A program made the position numbers and the translations under genes. A stretch of 64,000 nucleotides of DNA, from positions 1,922,001 to 1,986,000 of the forward strand of contig JAXRKN010000032.1 in assembly GCA_038502055.1 (NCBI GenBank), given 5' to 3'. The stretch is from Tanytarsus gracilentus. Its lineage: Eukaryota > Arthropoda > Insecta > Diptera > Chironomidae. Shown piece after piece: positions 1 through 13,990 of this stretch. The notes below the pieces were generated by a model that saw nothing but the letters and a program-made list of their open reading frames with translations, searched no databases and was not told the origin of the DNA. How positions within the stretch are numbered: the first letter of the stretch is position 1; each line of letters opens with the position of its first letter.

Positions 1-3000
1 AAATGTCATTCTTAGTGAGTTTTTCTGCAGACTTTTATTATTTCACATTTGAGTTGTATTTCTAAAGATTTTATAAAAAAACGTTGAAATAAAATTTAAA
101 TATTTAAGTCGCATTTGTGTTTTTGATAATTTTTTAAGTAGAGATTTTGTAATTAAAATAAATTTAATCAAGGATTTAAAAAATAATAACCTAAATAATT
201 TTTTGCGAGTTGAATTTTAATTTTTAAAGAATATATCAGCACTGACATCAAAATTTTTTTGGCAACTCGTCAGCTTGAATTTGTTATGAATTTAAAATCA
301 TTCACCCACTTAAGGAAAAACTTTCTTCACGTCAATTCGAGAGTTTTATAATAAATCGCTTTCATTTGATCAAATCTAAACCATTTCAGTGACTTTTCCA
401 CATAACATCGAAGAAATATTATTTTTCATGCTTAATCGAGAGTTTTTTTTGTACAAAAATAGAAATTTTTTAAAGCGTTGCATCACAGACAAAGAAATAT
501 GAATTATAGCACATTAGAAGTGCATTTCGATTTCTGTTTTTCCCATGCTGCTCACGTGCTCTGCTTTTATTTCGTGTACATCAAAACCCAAACTCACGCT
601 AAGTTTTTCAAGCTTGCATCATCCACGGCTATGTTCTTTTTCTGACATCGAAATCACGATCCATTAGTCAAACTCACGCAATTGCAATAGAGAGGTTCAT
701 TAAGAGCGTCACAATATGCAGCTAGGAAAACAATGGAGCAGTCGTTCATAATTGATCATGTTTGACAATCTCTTGTAGAGCTTGTTGAGCAAAAAAAAAT
801 GTATCGATGAGAAAAAAACTTTAATTGCAAAAAGAAATAAGAGTTGATCTTAAAAGAAGCTTACATCGACTGTGTTTGCGAGAGAGCAGCAGCATGCAAA
901 GTTGCATTTTGGGATCACTTTCACTTCTCTCCTCACCTCATGGCAAAATTTTCAAAATACAAGTTTCAAATGGTGATTTTCTATTGAGATGTTCACATGT
1001 ACACGCAAAGGCAATGATCTTGCCATGAAAAATCTCTCGAATGATGCCGGAGCGTGAAAATAAATATTAAGGTTCATGGCTGTTGGACATAGTTGTAAAG
1101 ACCTTTTTGCTATTGCTGCTGGTCGCCGATGTGAATCTCCCATTTTTCATTTTCGCGTGCTCTTTTGACCATTGCTGAATTTATTTTAAAATTGTTTCTA
1201 AATTTATTTCTTCCTGAGTTCGAAACAATGCGAAAATATTTTTGATTCAAAAAGTTTAATTCGTGTTTTAAAAACAATTCATTTTCTATATAAAAATTTC
1301 TCAAATTTTTGTAACAATTAAATATTTTTTGAACGGCTCAAAATCCAGGAAAAATTATAATGGTTAATTTTTGACCCATACGATAGCATTAAAAAAATAA
1401 TGGTTAATTTTACAAATAAATTCCTCATTAAATCTGACATAAAATTGAGTTCAATTTGATTTAAAGCGCAGCCAATTAGTTCTTGCATAATCGTCATGTA
1501 CATAACTGCCCTTATTAAAAGCACCTCATAAATCTTGCAGCCAATAAAAATAATAAATAAATACGCGATCATCGTCCATATACACAATTCGACTCATCAT
1601 AATAGCCATTTTTGCTCATTCCCTCGTAATAATAACTTTTTTCGTTGTGCTCATCATCATGTGATGTATTCACAGGCGGAACTTGATGAATAAATTTTTT
1701 AAAAAATATTTCAATTTTGAAAGACTGAATTGTGTAAGAATTATTGCAATTGAAATAATACAAAATAAAAAGTAAAAGTGTTTCGCGTGGATGTGCATGA
1801 TGGACTTCTTTGTCATGTCACATCACATATGCGATGCTGATAATCACTAAAAGAACTGTGCGTATTGTTCTGTCAAACTCTTTCACTTCCTTATCAAGTG
1901 ACATCGAGACACAGACAATTTTTAATGCACCAAAATGGAAGTGAAATGCAAGTCCGGGGCGTGATCAGCCTGCTTGATGGCTTTTGTAGGTCATTAGGTG
2001 CTCTAACTTGTTCCACATGCAGGTACACAATTGAACATAAATTTCCAATTGCAATTGACGGACACTTTACCGATCTATAATTGACATCAGTCGCGATAAC
2101 TCACTTTTCCTTTTTTTCTCGCTCCCACTTGCTCTGCACCAAAGTGGCTGTTGCTGGCTAGTTGCACAAACGTGTACTAAACGACACATAAAACGTGAAA
2201 TAATTGATGGAGCTCGTGCACTAATTATAGCGATACATAATTAGATTGTTAACTGGAGTGCGGAGTAGATGACGCCACACGAAATGCCCATAATTTATCT
2301 CTCTCTTTCGCGATATATATACGGCAGCCCACAATGCCAATATTTGCCTTTTCACGTCTCATTTTTCAATCGCGTAATGATAGCTAATTGTTTCTTATGA
2401 TTTACTCTCTCGCTCATTGCCGCCGCCGCTTTATTTTATATTTTTCTCTTTCTTTCCTGTTTGTTATATGTGCGAGCGGCGCACAAAAGAGATCATGTCC
2501 AATTTCCAGTGTACGCAATAATTTAGATGAAGAAGAATTCGCAAATTATCTCATCTCTTTTTTTAGTTGGCTAAACTATTTGACTATTTGTAATTTGAGG
2601 GGTGGATTACTCTGGGTAATAATAAAAAATTTTATCTCAAATTAATGGAAAAATCATAAAAATATTTAAATTAAATAAATTAATTTAAAGTTTTTTAAAA
2701 TATTAAAAAATTTAAAAATTTTAAGTATTGTTTTTCACTAAAAATTTTCATAACCTAGCTATTAAAAATTACGATCGCATCAAAGTAACTTCAACCCACA
2801 TGCTGCATCCAATCAACAACTCTTTTTTACCTACAGCAGCCTCAAAGTCAAAGCCAGCAGCAGCTACAAAATGATATTTTTCCATGTCATTGTGATGTCG
2901 ATTTTTGTGTGTCACAAAGTCGTGACTGAAGAGAGCAAAGTGGTAAAAAAATACCGAATCGAGGTCAAAAATCTCTTTTTTCTACATTCATGCATTTGAA

Positions 3001-3354
3001 CAGCAACAAAAAATTTAAACTCACATTTTTGCGCTTCACAATGATTGAAGTAAGCGCGCCTGTGCTCTCTGCGAAAATCACAATAATCACACAAATTTTG
3101 AGTACAAACGGAATCAACCTTAGAAGCAAACACATAATGAATAGTTTCATGTGAATGTTGTTGAGCTGCGGCAAGAAACGGTTTTGGATAAAATATTTGC
3201 AAGGGTGAATGACTCGGGCATTTTAACAAATTTAAATGAATAATTAAAAATAAATTAACACCTCAGTCTCTTCTCCCTTGAGACCCTCTTGAAATCTTCT
3301 TAAGGTCGTTTTAAAACAATTAAATTGTTAATTTTGTCTCTTTTCTCATTACAG
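1..3354. other. Non-coding stretch, probable intron of the FAM89-like gene
   Basis: No supported coding exon was found. The stretch ends at the splice acceptor of the FAM89-like exon (AG at 3353-3354), so at least its right part should be intron of that gene. I looked for an upstream exon ending in the family's conserved Leu-Arg-Lys-Glu-Met segment with a phase-0 donor and saw none, so the upstream exons probably lie outside the window. The short ORFs at 825-1028, 1865-2080 and 2388-2645 have no recognisable protein features and are treated as chance. Confidence 0.5.
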
Positions 3355-3651
3355 TATGGTCTTCGTCAGTTGGATTTATCATTGTTGTCACAACTGTGGG
3401 CGTTGAATGATTCAATTCAGGAATTTCGCACGATGATGCAGGAACAACAGGAAAATTTCTTACAGCACTCACCATCGCCATCGAATTCTGATCTCAACTC
3501 ACTCGTGTCGGATGATGAGACAAACTGTGATGATAATATCATTAATAAGTCACAACAAATTATTCTCACGGAATTGCCGAAAAGGGACAAAGCTAGTGTC
3601 AAGCGAATGAACATTTTGCCACCAGCACCGCCGCTAACATCAAATTGCTAA
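3355..3651 (+). CDS. FAM89 / leucine repeat adaptor protein-like, last coding exon
   Basis: This is the terminal coding exon of a FAM89-family gene (vertebrate FAM89A/FAM89B, the latter also called LRAP25, an adaptor linking MRCK to LIMK1 in lamellipodia). It opens in phase 0 behind a pyrimidine-rich acceptor ending CATTACAG and runs 98 codons to TAA at 3649-3651. Its first 20 or so residues contain the family signature G-L-R-Q-L-D-x-S-L-L-x-Q-L-W-x-L, then S-I-Q-E, the most conserved part of FAM89 proteins. The remainder is low complexity: a Ser/Pro/Asn-rich stretch, an acidic S-D-D-E-T patch and a Pro-rich C-terminus, as in other members. A possible AATAAA poly(A) signal begins at 3797. Upstream exons are not in the window. 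The gene converges on gene A, with about 1.8 kb between stop codons. Family assignment is strong; function in this organism is inferred from vertebrates. Confidence 0.85.
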   Translation, partial: YGLRQLDLSLLSQLWALNDSIQEFRTMMQEQQENFLQHSPSPSNSDLNSLVSDDETNCDDNIINKSQQIILTELPKRDKASVKRMNILPPAPPLTSNC

Positions 3652-5407
3652 CATTAAAAAATTTCTCTCGTGTCTTGTGATTTTAGCTTTATATTGACAA
3701 AACTTGATAATCAGTTATTAAAAAAATTCTATGAAGAATTATTAAAACGAGTCAAATGTTTATTGATATTGTGAACTCAAATTACTTAAAATTTTAATAA
3801 AAATTGAAAAAAAAATTGGAGCAGTTTTAGACAAATTATTTATGATATTTTAAGGATTCGAACCCAGTTTTGTTTCTTTCAAATTGATCCTAAATTTCTT
3901 ACATTTAATTTCTATTAAATAAAATTCTAATTAAATAATTAAGTTTCTCATTCATATTTCACTTGCTTAATTTTTTTTAATTCGCGTTAAAAATTCATAG
4001 TTTATGTGTGGGAAACGATTTTCTAATTCCAACAAAGTTTAATCCTTAAAATGGTAATCCAACGATTAAACTTAAATCCATAGATTTAAAATGCACAAAA
4101 GCTTTTCAAAGATTCATAAGCTAAGTTATGACTCATGTTCGAAAGCGATCATGCTAAAGTTTAATGCTAACCGAAAAAGCTTTCTGTCGTTTGAATTTTT
4201 CAAAAACGTTACACTTTCAAATTCAATCACTTTTTCTTTTAATTACCAAAAACACCTTTCTTAAGTTTTTTTATTTCGCCAATTTGCGATATTAGGAAAT
4301 GTTCTAGAATTTTAAACGCGTGATTTTTTTATTGCAATAATTTTAATTTTTGATGAAATCTGAAAAATAAAATTAAAAAATTAAAATTATTTTAGATTAA
4401 AATTTTTTATATTTTCTTAATAAATTTTCATCTTTGTCATAAATTATTATAAATTTTAGATTTCTGTGTCTCATAAGCATAAAAATTAAAAATTCGTCCT
4501 AACATAGTAAAATTTACACTCATTTTTTCTCTAGCGATAATTTCTAATACTTTAAAGATCATTTTTAGGAATCAAAATATTTTCTTGAAAACTTTTACAA
4601 AGGCAAAATTTTCTTTAAGTTGTGGGAAGAGCATATAATGGCATCAAATATAATACTTAAGTTAAATTCACAATTTTTTTAAGGAATAATTTTTGGGCAC
4701 TTTTCAGATAGAGAGTTAAATAAGACCGAAGGCAATTTTTGCATCCTTCACACAAATAATTTTAATTCTACTCTAATACTGTTCAGGCTTTTTTGTCAAT
4801 AAAAATGCACATGTCGCTAGCGCGATTGTTGATTGATTTGAAATTGCATCTTAAATATTTAATGAACATTCTTCCTTCTCTCATTTTTTTTGATTCTCGA
4901 GCTCCACAATTAGTTAAGAAATACTTTAAGTAAATCAGTTCCTGTCGGCAAACTTTTTGCTATAATTGTACATTTTACATGCTATTTTAATTATACTGGG
5001 ATCTTTTCTTAAAAATCTAGAAAATTGTACAGGAACTATTTCTTCTTTTTCTTCACCCTAACCCTTTTTTTGTATTTTCCAGGTGGCATGAAATTATTTT
5101 GCACTTTTTTTCCGCAAAATACTTCCACTAGAAAATCATTTAAATAAATTATTTACACAGAGCTCCTTAAAACTTTAGTATCACAGATTCACATATAAAA
5201 CTCTCTTTTTTTCTCTAACTTATTAAGCTGCCGACGATATTTTTTTCTCCCTCTACTCAGACGCAATTTCAAATTGCTCATCGGTGTAAAAAGAAAAATT
5301 AAAATTAAAAAAGACTCGAAAGTCAGTCTCAGATTATAAATAGGAAGCTGGAATGCGATTGACTACACAACAATTGGTGAGATTCTCTCATTTTTTCCGC
5401 GCTGCTT
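3652..5407. other. Convergent intergenic region
   Basis: This AT-rich stretch separates the converging ends of the FAM89-like gene and gene A and must hold both 3' UTRs. The first AATAAA after the FAM89-like stop is at about 3797. No clear AATAAA for gene A was found on minus within the first 500 bases after its stop. No ORF of interest and no recognisable RNA gene is present. Confidence 0.5.
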
Positions 5408-8400
5408 TTACTGCATGATTGGAGATATCGTCGTCGATTGTCGTTGTCTTTGATTCTTCCTCTTTTTCATGAATGATCTGGGCTTTTTCGTTGTGGTCGT
5501 ACGAATTTTGTGAACTTTTTTGGTGGCGGAGCCATTTTGAAGTAAGCTTTTGCGACGATTTGCTGGTTTTCGCTTGAGTGCTCTCAGTTTTGGATATTTG
5601 CTCTGACTTTGATTTTGAATTGATGGATCACTTATTTGTCCGATGATGCGATCATGAAGTTTCTTGATATAGGTTTGAAAGCGACCCTTCGCATACATTC
5701 GGTGGATTGTGAGCTTATCAGTTAAGTTTTTAAAGTTCAAAATTTGCTTCATTTCATGCCTCGTCAGCCAATCATTGCTATTAATTCGCTCGGTATTTGT
5801 CGAGTTCACAAAGTCTTCGATGGTACAAAGAAGTTCACGTGCTGAATTAAAAATGTCATGAAGTTCAGCCGAGAGTGTATTGTTATTATTTTCAACGTCC
5901 TTTTTGAGTTGCTCCTTGTAGAGTAGACCAAAAGTCGCGACATAAATTTGCATATCGAGATGCCATTTTCTGTGGTTATTCTGTAAAAAAGAAGAAAATA
6001 AATTAGTTAAAATCGCTTTAGAATCCAATTAGAGCAAAAATCCAATCAGAAATTTCCCCTCATCCATTTTTTATACGCGTATACATCAGTAATGATCACT
6101 TCATTCAACTTTAATCACAAATCTCGTCGTCCCGCAAAACTATAAATTTGATTAAATGCTTTTAATGGCTAAGCGATGCCGTTATGATGTTGCTCTCTTT
6201 TTTTCCTCTCTCGCAGTCCGTCTCAGGGTATGCCTCAGGGGCAAAAAAGTCTGGGACTTGTGGGACAGTCGAGTGAATTAAAATACCTTAAAACATGGTT
6301 GAACATTTTGGATTTTAAATTTTTGCTTTTATAAAAGTGAGAAAATGACTGCACATGGAATTAAAAAATTCTTAAAGCCGTCCATAACTCACAAACAACT
6401 CCCCACATTTGATATATCGTTAAAGGTTCGCATGCATGTCTCACATTAGAAAGAGAACACAAAAATATTCCCATAAAGTTTCAATGATGATTTTTTGGTG
6501 AATTGATCTTGAAAGGAACAAAAAACTCTTTTTTTGGGTTGTTATGTATATTTTTTTGGACTTTAGATGGACCGCAACAGCACCGAAAATTTTTCTCAAT
6601 GAACTTTGTTGTTTGTGCAACAGCGAGGACTCGATAATTATGCCTATCCAATTTCAGAAGATTTTTCGCTCTCACACACAAAAAGAAGGCAAAAAAAGTT
6701 CTAAAAAATATCCTGCGGCTGCAAACATATCTGCGCATCAATTTGTGAATGAAAATCATCAATGCAACTCCACAGTTGCAAGTGTAATTCACGACTTTTG
6801 CTGCCCACTCATGAACACTGCTTGCCTTCGAGCGCGTTGCAGTATGGGAACGAAATTTTTTTTGTTGAGGGATGATCATGAGAAAGAAAGGTTCAATGCG
6901 CTGCTACCGAGAGAATTTTATTTTTAATATTCAATTAATTTATGGACTAAGGCAATGTGCAACTCCCCTCTGCCCCAATTTTTATATATATTTTTGCGAT
7001 AAAAGAATTCATAATTTAATAGCATAAAAATTTATCGCGATTATCGAAACCACCTTCGCTTGTAAATGCGACGAAATTGAGATTTTTATCCTGGCTGTCG
7101 TCGGCAGCGCAACAATAAATGCGCAGGCAGTAAATTACACGATTAAGTATGCGATCATATATGCACACATTTTGCGTAATTAAATTGGAAACTATCAGCG
7201 GCTTTTGATCGGTAACTACAAATTGCACTACATTTTTTTCCCATCGGGCCTATCGTGCGCTGCGCTATTATTGTTAACATTTTCACGCTCTCCTTTTTGC
7301 TATATGCACACACTTTTTTTTGCATGCTGCATGCATCGTTGCGTAATTTTATCTCAACTCATTTCCTTAGAATTTCTTTTTAAAAAAAAACTTTGTTTGT
7401 GTCCAACCCTTCGAATATTGAATTGCAAATATGAAAGAAAAAATCGATTTGTCGCCCGAAAACACCATTCATCGTATCCGATGATGAATCGAGGTGGACA
7501 TTCATGAACGGGACGAACTTTATGTTTCTCTCGACCGATCGCGCCGACGGGAGACAAAAATCGATGAAGGCTATGCTATGCGCTTGAGATATTTATGAAA
7601 CCTTTCCGATTTACTCAACTTTTAACATAAATCAATCAATCGGAGCATTAATCAGCATCCACTCGATCATTACTATATCGCGTTTCGGGGATGTGAAGAG
7701 ATTTTTGTTTGCTGCACATTATAATAAAAGATCATGAATGAAACTCACCGTTGGTTTATTTGGCAAAAATGCATAGTTGTTGGCGTTGAAGAAATCAAAT
7801 GCCTCATAATTGCTTGTATTGATTTTGTCGTGATTGTTGAGGTCCTCTTTGACTGTGTCGACTGTCAATTTAATCTGCGAATATAAAAAATACTGTAAGG
7901 AGATGGAAAGGAAGAAAGAAAAAAATTTGGGGGAAATTTGTGTGAAATTTTGCTACATTTAAAATTTTCACATCAAACACCGAACATGACCTACCTTTTG
8001 ATATGCTTCTGAGCGATCGGTAAGTGAGATGCTTCCACTCGAAGCATAACCGTCCGCCTGGCATGGATTTGTCCACGCTTTGTAATCTTCTTTTGAGAAC
8101 ATTTTCGGTGGATTTCCGTTGCTTTTCTTCATTGGCTTATTTTTGCCAAGTTGCTGGGTATTTGGGCTTTCATTAATTGGTGCCGTTGACACTACCGATA
8201 GAACTATCACGAGGCAGGCAAGGATTTTGGCAACTGTAAGAAAAAAATTGTTGTTGAAAATATTTTCTAATATTTTTTATAAAATTAATAAAACTTTAAA
8301 AATATTTTTTTTAAAAAAATGTGAAAATTATTTAAAAGTCATAAAAATACTTTCACAGTCTGGTTGAAATTTTTGGAGAATTTCTTTATCGCACTTGAAA

Positions 8401-11400
8401 ATTAATTTTAATTATCCGTAAAAACGCAAAGTTCAATCAGGTGGGAGAACAACCCTCTACTTAACACGAGGAGTGGCTTTACACCGTTTCGCACATTTTC
8501 TTCTTTAGCCAAAAATAATGTGTAAATTAATTCACTCGACTGGTGACGTTTAAATGTGACTCAAAACGATGACTAATAGAAATTTTTTTCTGTGGTTAAA
8601 AAATTTTACACTATATTTTTTAAAATTTCATGAACTAAATTTTAAGCCGTCGGATGACAGGTCATATCGAGAACTTTTTTAAAAAAGGCATTGATCGGTT
8701 GAAAAGAAATTCTTTTCCAGAAGAATAATTTTTGGACTTCGATGACCGCGCGAGAGTGAGAGAATGAAAAAAAAAAGAAATTTAAATTTCACAATATTTG
8801 CCACCTCAGTGCATTCGCGCTATGTTGATAAGATTAACTTTGAAAATTCTTTTGATTCTTTTCAACGCGTAATTATAAATTAATTTCAACATTAAATAAA
8901 TACACACACCACGCACTTCTGTTGATCCGCATGATTTGTAATTTGAATGTCTCCTAGCAATGATCAAATTAATCCAGAAATTTTTTATGTGTTGCCGATT
9001 GTTATACTGTTGAACTTTAATGCACATTTAACTTTTTTTTCTATATCCTTTTTTTGTCACAAAAAAAATATTTTTTTTGCACAATTTTCAATTTTTTATT
9101 TCACAACTTTATGATATTTTATTTTCTTCTCAAATTATTTTTTCTCTTCGCGATCAATAAAAGTTTATTTTAAAAATTATTTTCTTTTAACTAAATAAAT
9201 TTATTTTTTGAGATTTTAAGAGATACGTCCGATCAGTTTGACTTTTCGTCGCTTTATGATGCTTTGCAGTTGTGCCTCACTTGAAGTTGTGTATGCGAGG
9301 GAAGAAAAAAAGAGGAGAAAAAAATATTGTCCAGTTTTGTATATGTGAGGATGAAAGTCTTCGGGTTGAGCTTTATACACACACACACTTACATCCAAAG
9401 CCGGCTTCTTATACAATATAGAGAAAATGTTAGTTGTGCATTTTATTGTTTTTTCTCTTTTCGCTCTCTCGTGAGAGAATTTTTATGTTTTTCGAGAAGA
9501 TAAAATTTTCTTATTTGTTTTCGGCGGTTTTTCCCCAAATTTCCCACGACTCTGCTCAAACACTTCTCAAAATGTTTACTTAAAATTTAGTTTTTCCGCT
9601 TATTTCATGCACTTCATCAATAGAGACAATCATGACGTCATCGATGCATACACGCGAGTATGGAAAATAGTGAATAAAAAGATTTTCTTGGAATGCGGGA
9701 TTCCCTCGCAACTGAGTCACACAACACAATTCTTTTCAATTGTCTCAACTGAATTGTTTGGTACACACTGCCGAAAAAAAACTATTCTATTTATGGATGA
9801 TTCACTTTATGTAAGTGTCTGCGCGGGCTGTATGACGATGAAAAATTATTTGCTATATTCAGTCACGCTTATTAAAAAATATTTAGAGGGGAAGGAGAAA
9901 TTTTTCATTCATGATATCACTTTTTACTATACTTGACGTTTTTTTGTTCATGAATGAACTTAAGAGTCATTAGCTCTTTTTTCATCATCTCATAAGATTT
10001 GTGGTTAAAGTTTGTCACTTTTGAAGTTTTTCGGAATTTCAAGGGAATTTTTGAAAATCATTTGAAAATTTATTCAGTGATTAAAAAATTATATTTTTAG
10101 AAATTTATATTTAATAATTAAAAATAAAAAATTAAATTTAGTTTGAAATTTAAAAAACTCTAAGTTTTAAAATTTTTTGGGTCATTTCTTTTTTAATGTG
10201 CGAGATTTTATTATTTAAAAAATTAAGATGAAAAATTCTTCCACTCACACTCTCGATATTCAACGAGAGAGTTAATTTAAAATCTCAACAAGTTCATTAT
10301 CGTTTCCTTGTTGCGTAATTTTTAAATTTTTTTTTCATGTGCACTCGAAAATTTGAGCTACTTTCGGTAAATAAAAATTCCCGTTTTTTTGTTAAGTCTT
10401 TTTGTGTAAAATCCACCTGTTGATTATTCAGAGATGCGATGTAATGTGTGGGAGGAAGAAAAAAATGATTCAGAATTATTTTTTTTTCCAAGCGCCAGCG
10501 AATCAGAAGAATTTCAAAAATGTTGCCAGACATTCCGAAAGGAAGTCTTTTGCTTTCTCTTGCGTAAGTCTTGTGAAATTCATTCGATAATAAAAATTAG
10601 TAAAAAATCACCAGAAAATAATTTTATTGACATTTTTTATGACGCAGACACTTCTTTTCTCTCCATGAGCGCTAATTACAAACAATTCGTTTGCGATAAA
10701 AACTCGTAAAAACGAACTTAAAATCGGCTATGATCGGTGATTCACAAATGAAAGGCTGGTGAAATAGAGATAAAAATAGAAAAGTTTCGTATCTACTTCC
10801 GATACTTCCGATTTCAATCAAGACTTTTTTTCAAGGCAAAAAATAAATCGACGGACCGGATTATGCGTAATGACATGCAAAAGCGAGATGAGTCACGCTG
10901 AATGTAACAGAAATCTCACGCGCTCACGAGAAAATCACGTGTGGTAGTCGCCAATTATCTTCAACCTATTAAAACGGCGAAAACATAAACAACTGAGGTT
11001 GATATGAAGCCGGCTATTTATGGAGCCACTTGGAGTCTGTGAGACAGTGCTTAAAAGTGTAAGATGAGAAATTATTGTTGCTGATTCGCTGGAATCTGTT
11101 TACACTATGAAAAAATCTTGTCTCCATCGGGAAGTGGAATGCTTTAATAATTATTGCCATGGTAAAATATTCATTGTAGATTGAAGCGATTATTTGACTC
11201 TGAGTTGAGTCATCTTGAAAATTAATTGATAAAATCGTAGGTGAAAAAAAATTACCATGGAAAAAATTATAATGAAGGATTTTTCTTTCTTCGATCTAGG
11301 TTTTTGCGAAGAAAATAAATTTGATTTTATTTTTGAAAAAATACGTTAAATTTCTTTCGTGTTATTTAATTTTTAAAGGTTTTAACTTATTTATAAATTT

Positions 11401-11813
11401 TTAAATTTAAATTTATATTTAAAATTCAATGAAACTAAATTTAATTTTTGAGACTTGAATTTTCATTCGAATATGCAATTTTTTTGAGGCACTAAAATTC
11501 TTCTTAAAATATATAAATTTCACGATAAAAATTATGAAAATTTTCAGTTCACGTCACACCACAAAACATTGATGATTCAGAAGATTTTTCTCGCTGTCTG
11601 GCAGTGCCACGATATTCCCGTAAATCGAGATCGTTTTACAAAATTTATGCTCATCTTTCAAGTGCTTTAAAGAGATCTTCGCAAAATCTCTCGCTCGAGT
11701 TTCTGGGAAAATTTTCATATTCTCGGACGCTTCCAATTACGCGGGTGGGAAATCTGTGAGAACTACTTACCGTTTAATGTGTTTTTGTGCTGCTTCATGT
11801 CTGCTTTTTCCAT
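5408..11813 (-). CDS. Gene A: secreted helical protein with basic tail, cytokine-like family
   Basis: Four exons on minus with consensus splice sites: 11813-11771 (ATG, ends phase 1), 8233-7995, 7874-7749 and 5980-5408 (TAA). They join in phases 1-0-0 into about 326 residues. Residues 16-32 form a signal-type hydrophobic core (I-L-A-C-L-V-I-V-L-S-V-V) with a plausible cut after S-T-A. The mature part is mainly hydrophilic and probably helical, with cysteines at about 72 and 188 and several N-glycosylation sequons. The last 60 or so residues are very rich in Lys and Arg. The ATG was chosen because its short exon has a GTAAGT donor whose phase restores the signal peptide. Gene B has the same layout, and both carry C-x-I-E-[DE]-F at residue 52 of the last exon. 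I do not recognise a named family with certainty. A divergent Unpaired-like JAK/STAT ligand is the best hypothesis; an unrelated secreted matrix-binding protein remains possible. Confidence 0.8.
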
Positions 11814-11887
11814 TTTTTCTATTTGATATACGTTTGGGAAAATTTACTGATGGTCTTTTCACTTCACTTTGAATCACTTGAGGGACT

Positions 11888-11896
11888 CTTTTTATA
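11888..11896 (-). promoter_or_regulatory. Candidate TATA box of gene A
   Basis: TATAAAAAG on minus lies about 75 bases upstream of the gene A start codon. A TCAGT initiator-like motif follows at 11850-11846. The spacing from TATA to TCAGT is about 48 bases, longer than the usual 30, so the exact start site is uncertain. Confidence 0.4.
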
Positions 11897-13990
11897 TTCC
11901 TCTCGATTTCTTTTGGATTTTCCACTTTTACGTCAATTTAAATATTGATAATCGCATATGTTACATTTGAATTTGTAGACGCGAAATTATTTTTTATTCT
12001 AGCGAGAAGTCTTCACTTATTAGATATTTATTCTTTGGTATTCATAATCAAATTGAAGTTAAAAAGGTTTATGATTTCTTATATATGTTAAAGCTCGCAC
12101 CGAAAATACATTCGAACAATTGGGATTTGCCGGTTATGTGTCGATATGTGTGAACGTACAGCTGTATAGCTCGCGTGCTTTGTTCCGCAAAAAAAAACTA
12201 CCCGAATGGAAAGGTGAGCATTCGCATACATTCGCAGTATATTGGATTTTTTCTCTCTCTTACTCCTTGTACATTCGAGCGACGCGCGTCGGTGGATGTG
12301 CAACACGCACAAAAATGTTATGAATGAAATTTTACCTTTTGCAGAATGTGATTGGTCCATGGTGAAACATTACCTGTGACTTTCATTTGTATTAGTCGAT
12401 ATCATCTTCTCTCATACTGTTAATACCTTCTGAATGCCCACCTGACAATGTGCATTTGAAATGATTATTACACTTCTTTTTTTATTGACCACGTGGGTTT
12501 ATTTATCAGCAATTATGTGACGATAATGATTAACAGTGGTGATTTTTCGAAAAACAACTTTTTCTTTATCTTTTTTTCTTGGGATTTTACTTTCAATTAT
12601 CGGTATCACTAGAAAATTACGGGGAATGTCTTTACAGATTAGCTTAAAAATTTATGATTTTTTAGAGCACCTAATGAATGTTAAATAATGTGTCAAAAAT
12701 TATCAATTTAATTAATTTCATTTCTTTCTGATGAATTTGCGGCTGATTTCGATATTTCAAAAAAAATATTTACGATCCTTTTTAATTTTTATCACTCAAA
12801 AGAGGAAATAAAGTTTAATTAAAAATCTCAAGATTTTGATATTCTCCACCGCGTGATGTTAAAATTTTTAATTAATTTGATAACTTTTTTGGCAGAATCT
12901 TAAGAATTTTAATCACCTAAGATTGATTTGACACTCATCGAAGAATTATTTATGATTTTATCTTTTAATACCAGAATGATCACGCGGTGATAAAATTAAT
13001 TAAAACTTTAAATCGTCAAGAGTTAAGTAATGGTGAAAATATTATTTCATCATGTCGAAAATGATAAATTCTAAATCCGCAAAAAAAATTTTGTTTGTTT
13101 CTTATTTTCTCATCGCCCAGTTTCATTTATAGTTAAATTTATATCAAAAGTGATTAGTCGATATATGCATCAGTGAGTGTGCAATCGATAACGGTAGTCA
13201 TGACGAATTCTCGTGAAATGCCATGCCTTTTCTTCTTAAACGTTTTCAAGACGACACCCTGCGTTATGCGTCATTAAAAATTGACACACAAATTTTATAC
13301 GAATGTCGCCTAGTTAATTCGATTCATGGCGCTACGTCTAAAAATGCATGGGAGATAAAGAAAATATGAACCGAAGGCGTCGATGACGTGTTAAAAAAGA
13401 GTTTCTTTGCCTAAAAAAATCCACAAATGTTTTCAATGATGTAATTATGTGTATACGATTGGCATTCCTTTAATGGGCATTGATTCGCGGTGTGCTCTCT
13501 TGACGTCACACGGTCACATGACGCACTCTAATTGACATACAAAAATGAATCAAAACAAATCGAAAAACTGTCACTTTTATTTGCATTTGCCTCCGCGTTC
13601 GATAAGACATGATTTTTTTTTGCTGCAATTCTCTCTTTTTATTTTCAATATCATTGCTCAAGTTTATTTTTCTTATCGAATGCCCCAAACAAACTCCTTT
13701 TTTCACTCTCTGTGACGTCGAAGGAATTCCTCGAATTTGATATTTTTTTATGAATGAGTTTGGCGCATTGATAAGACGAAACTAAGTCAATCACGTATCC
13801 AAACACATGGCATGTGTTAATCAAGTACGTGCAGCAATAAATTATACTTTATTTAAATGATATTAATTAATCGAGTCAATCAAGGGTAATCGCGTGACGC
13901 TAAGCTACATTGTTGTCACTATCAGGTGATCATCACATGAAAAATATTTATTTAGTACCAGGATGATCTCGTTTGTGGTTAATTACTTAC

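Noticed and set aside
3854..3865. GGATTCGAACCC, which resembles a tRNA T-loop on minus
   Set aside because: The T-stem does not pair beyond two or three bases, and no anticodon, D-arm or acceptor stem could be placed around it.
6481..6927. Overlapping ORFs of 132 and 127 residues on opposite strands
   Set aside because: They lie in the last intron of gene A, overlap antisense to each other and show no domain, signal peptide or splice support.
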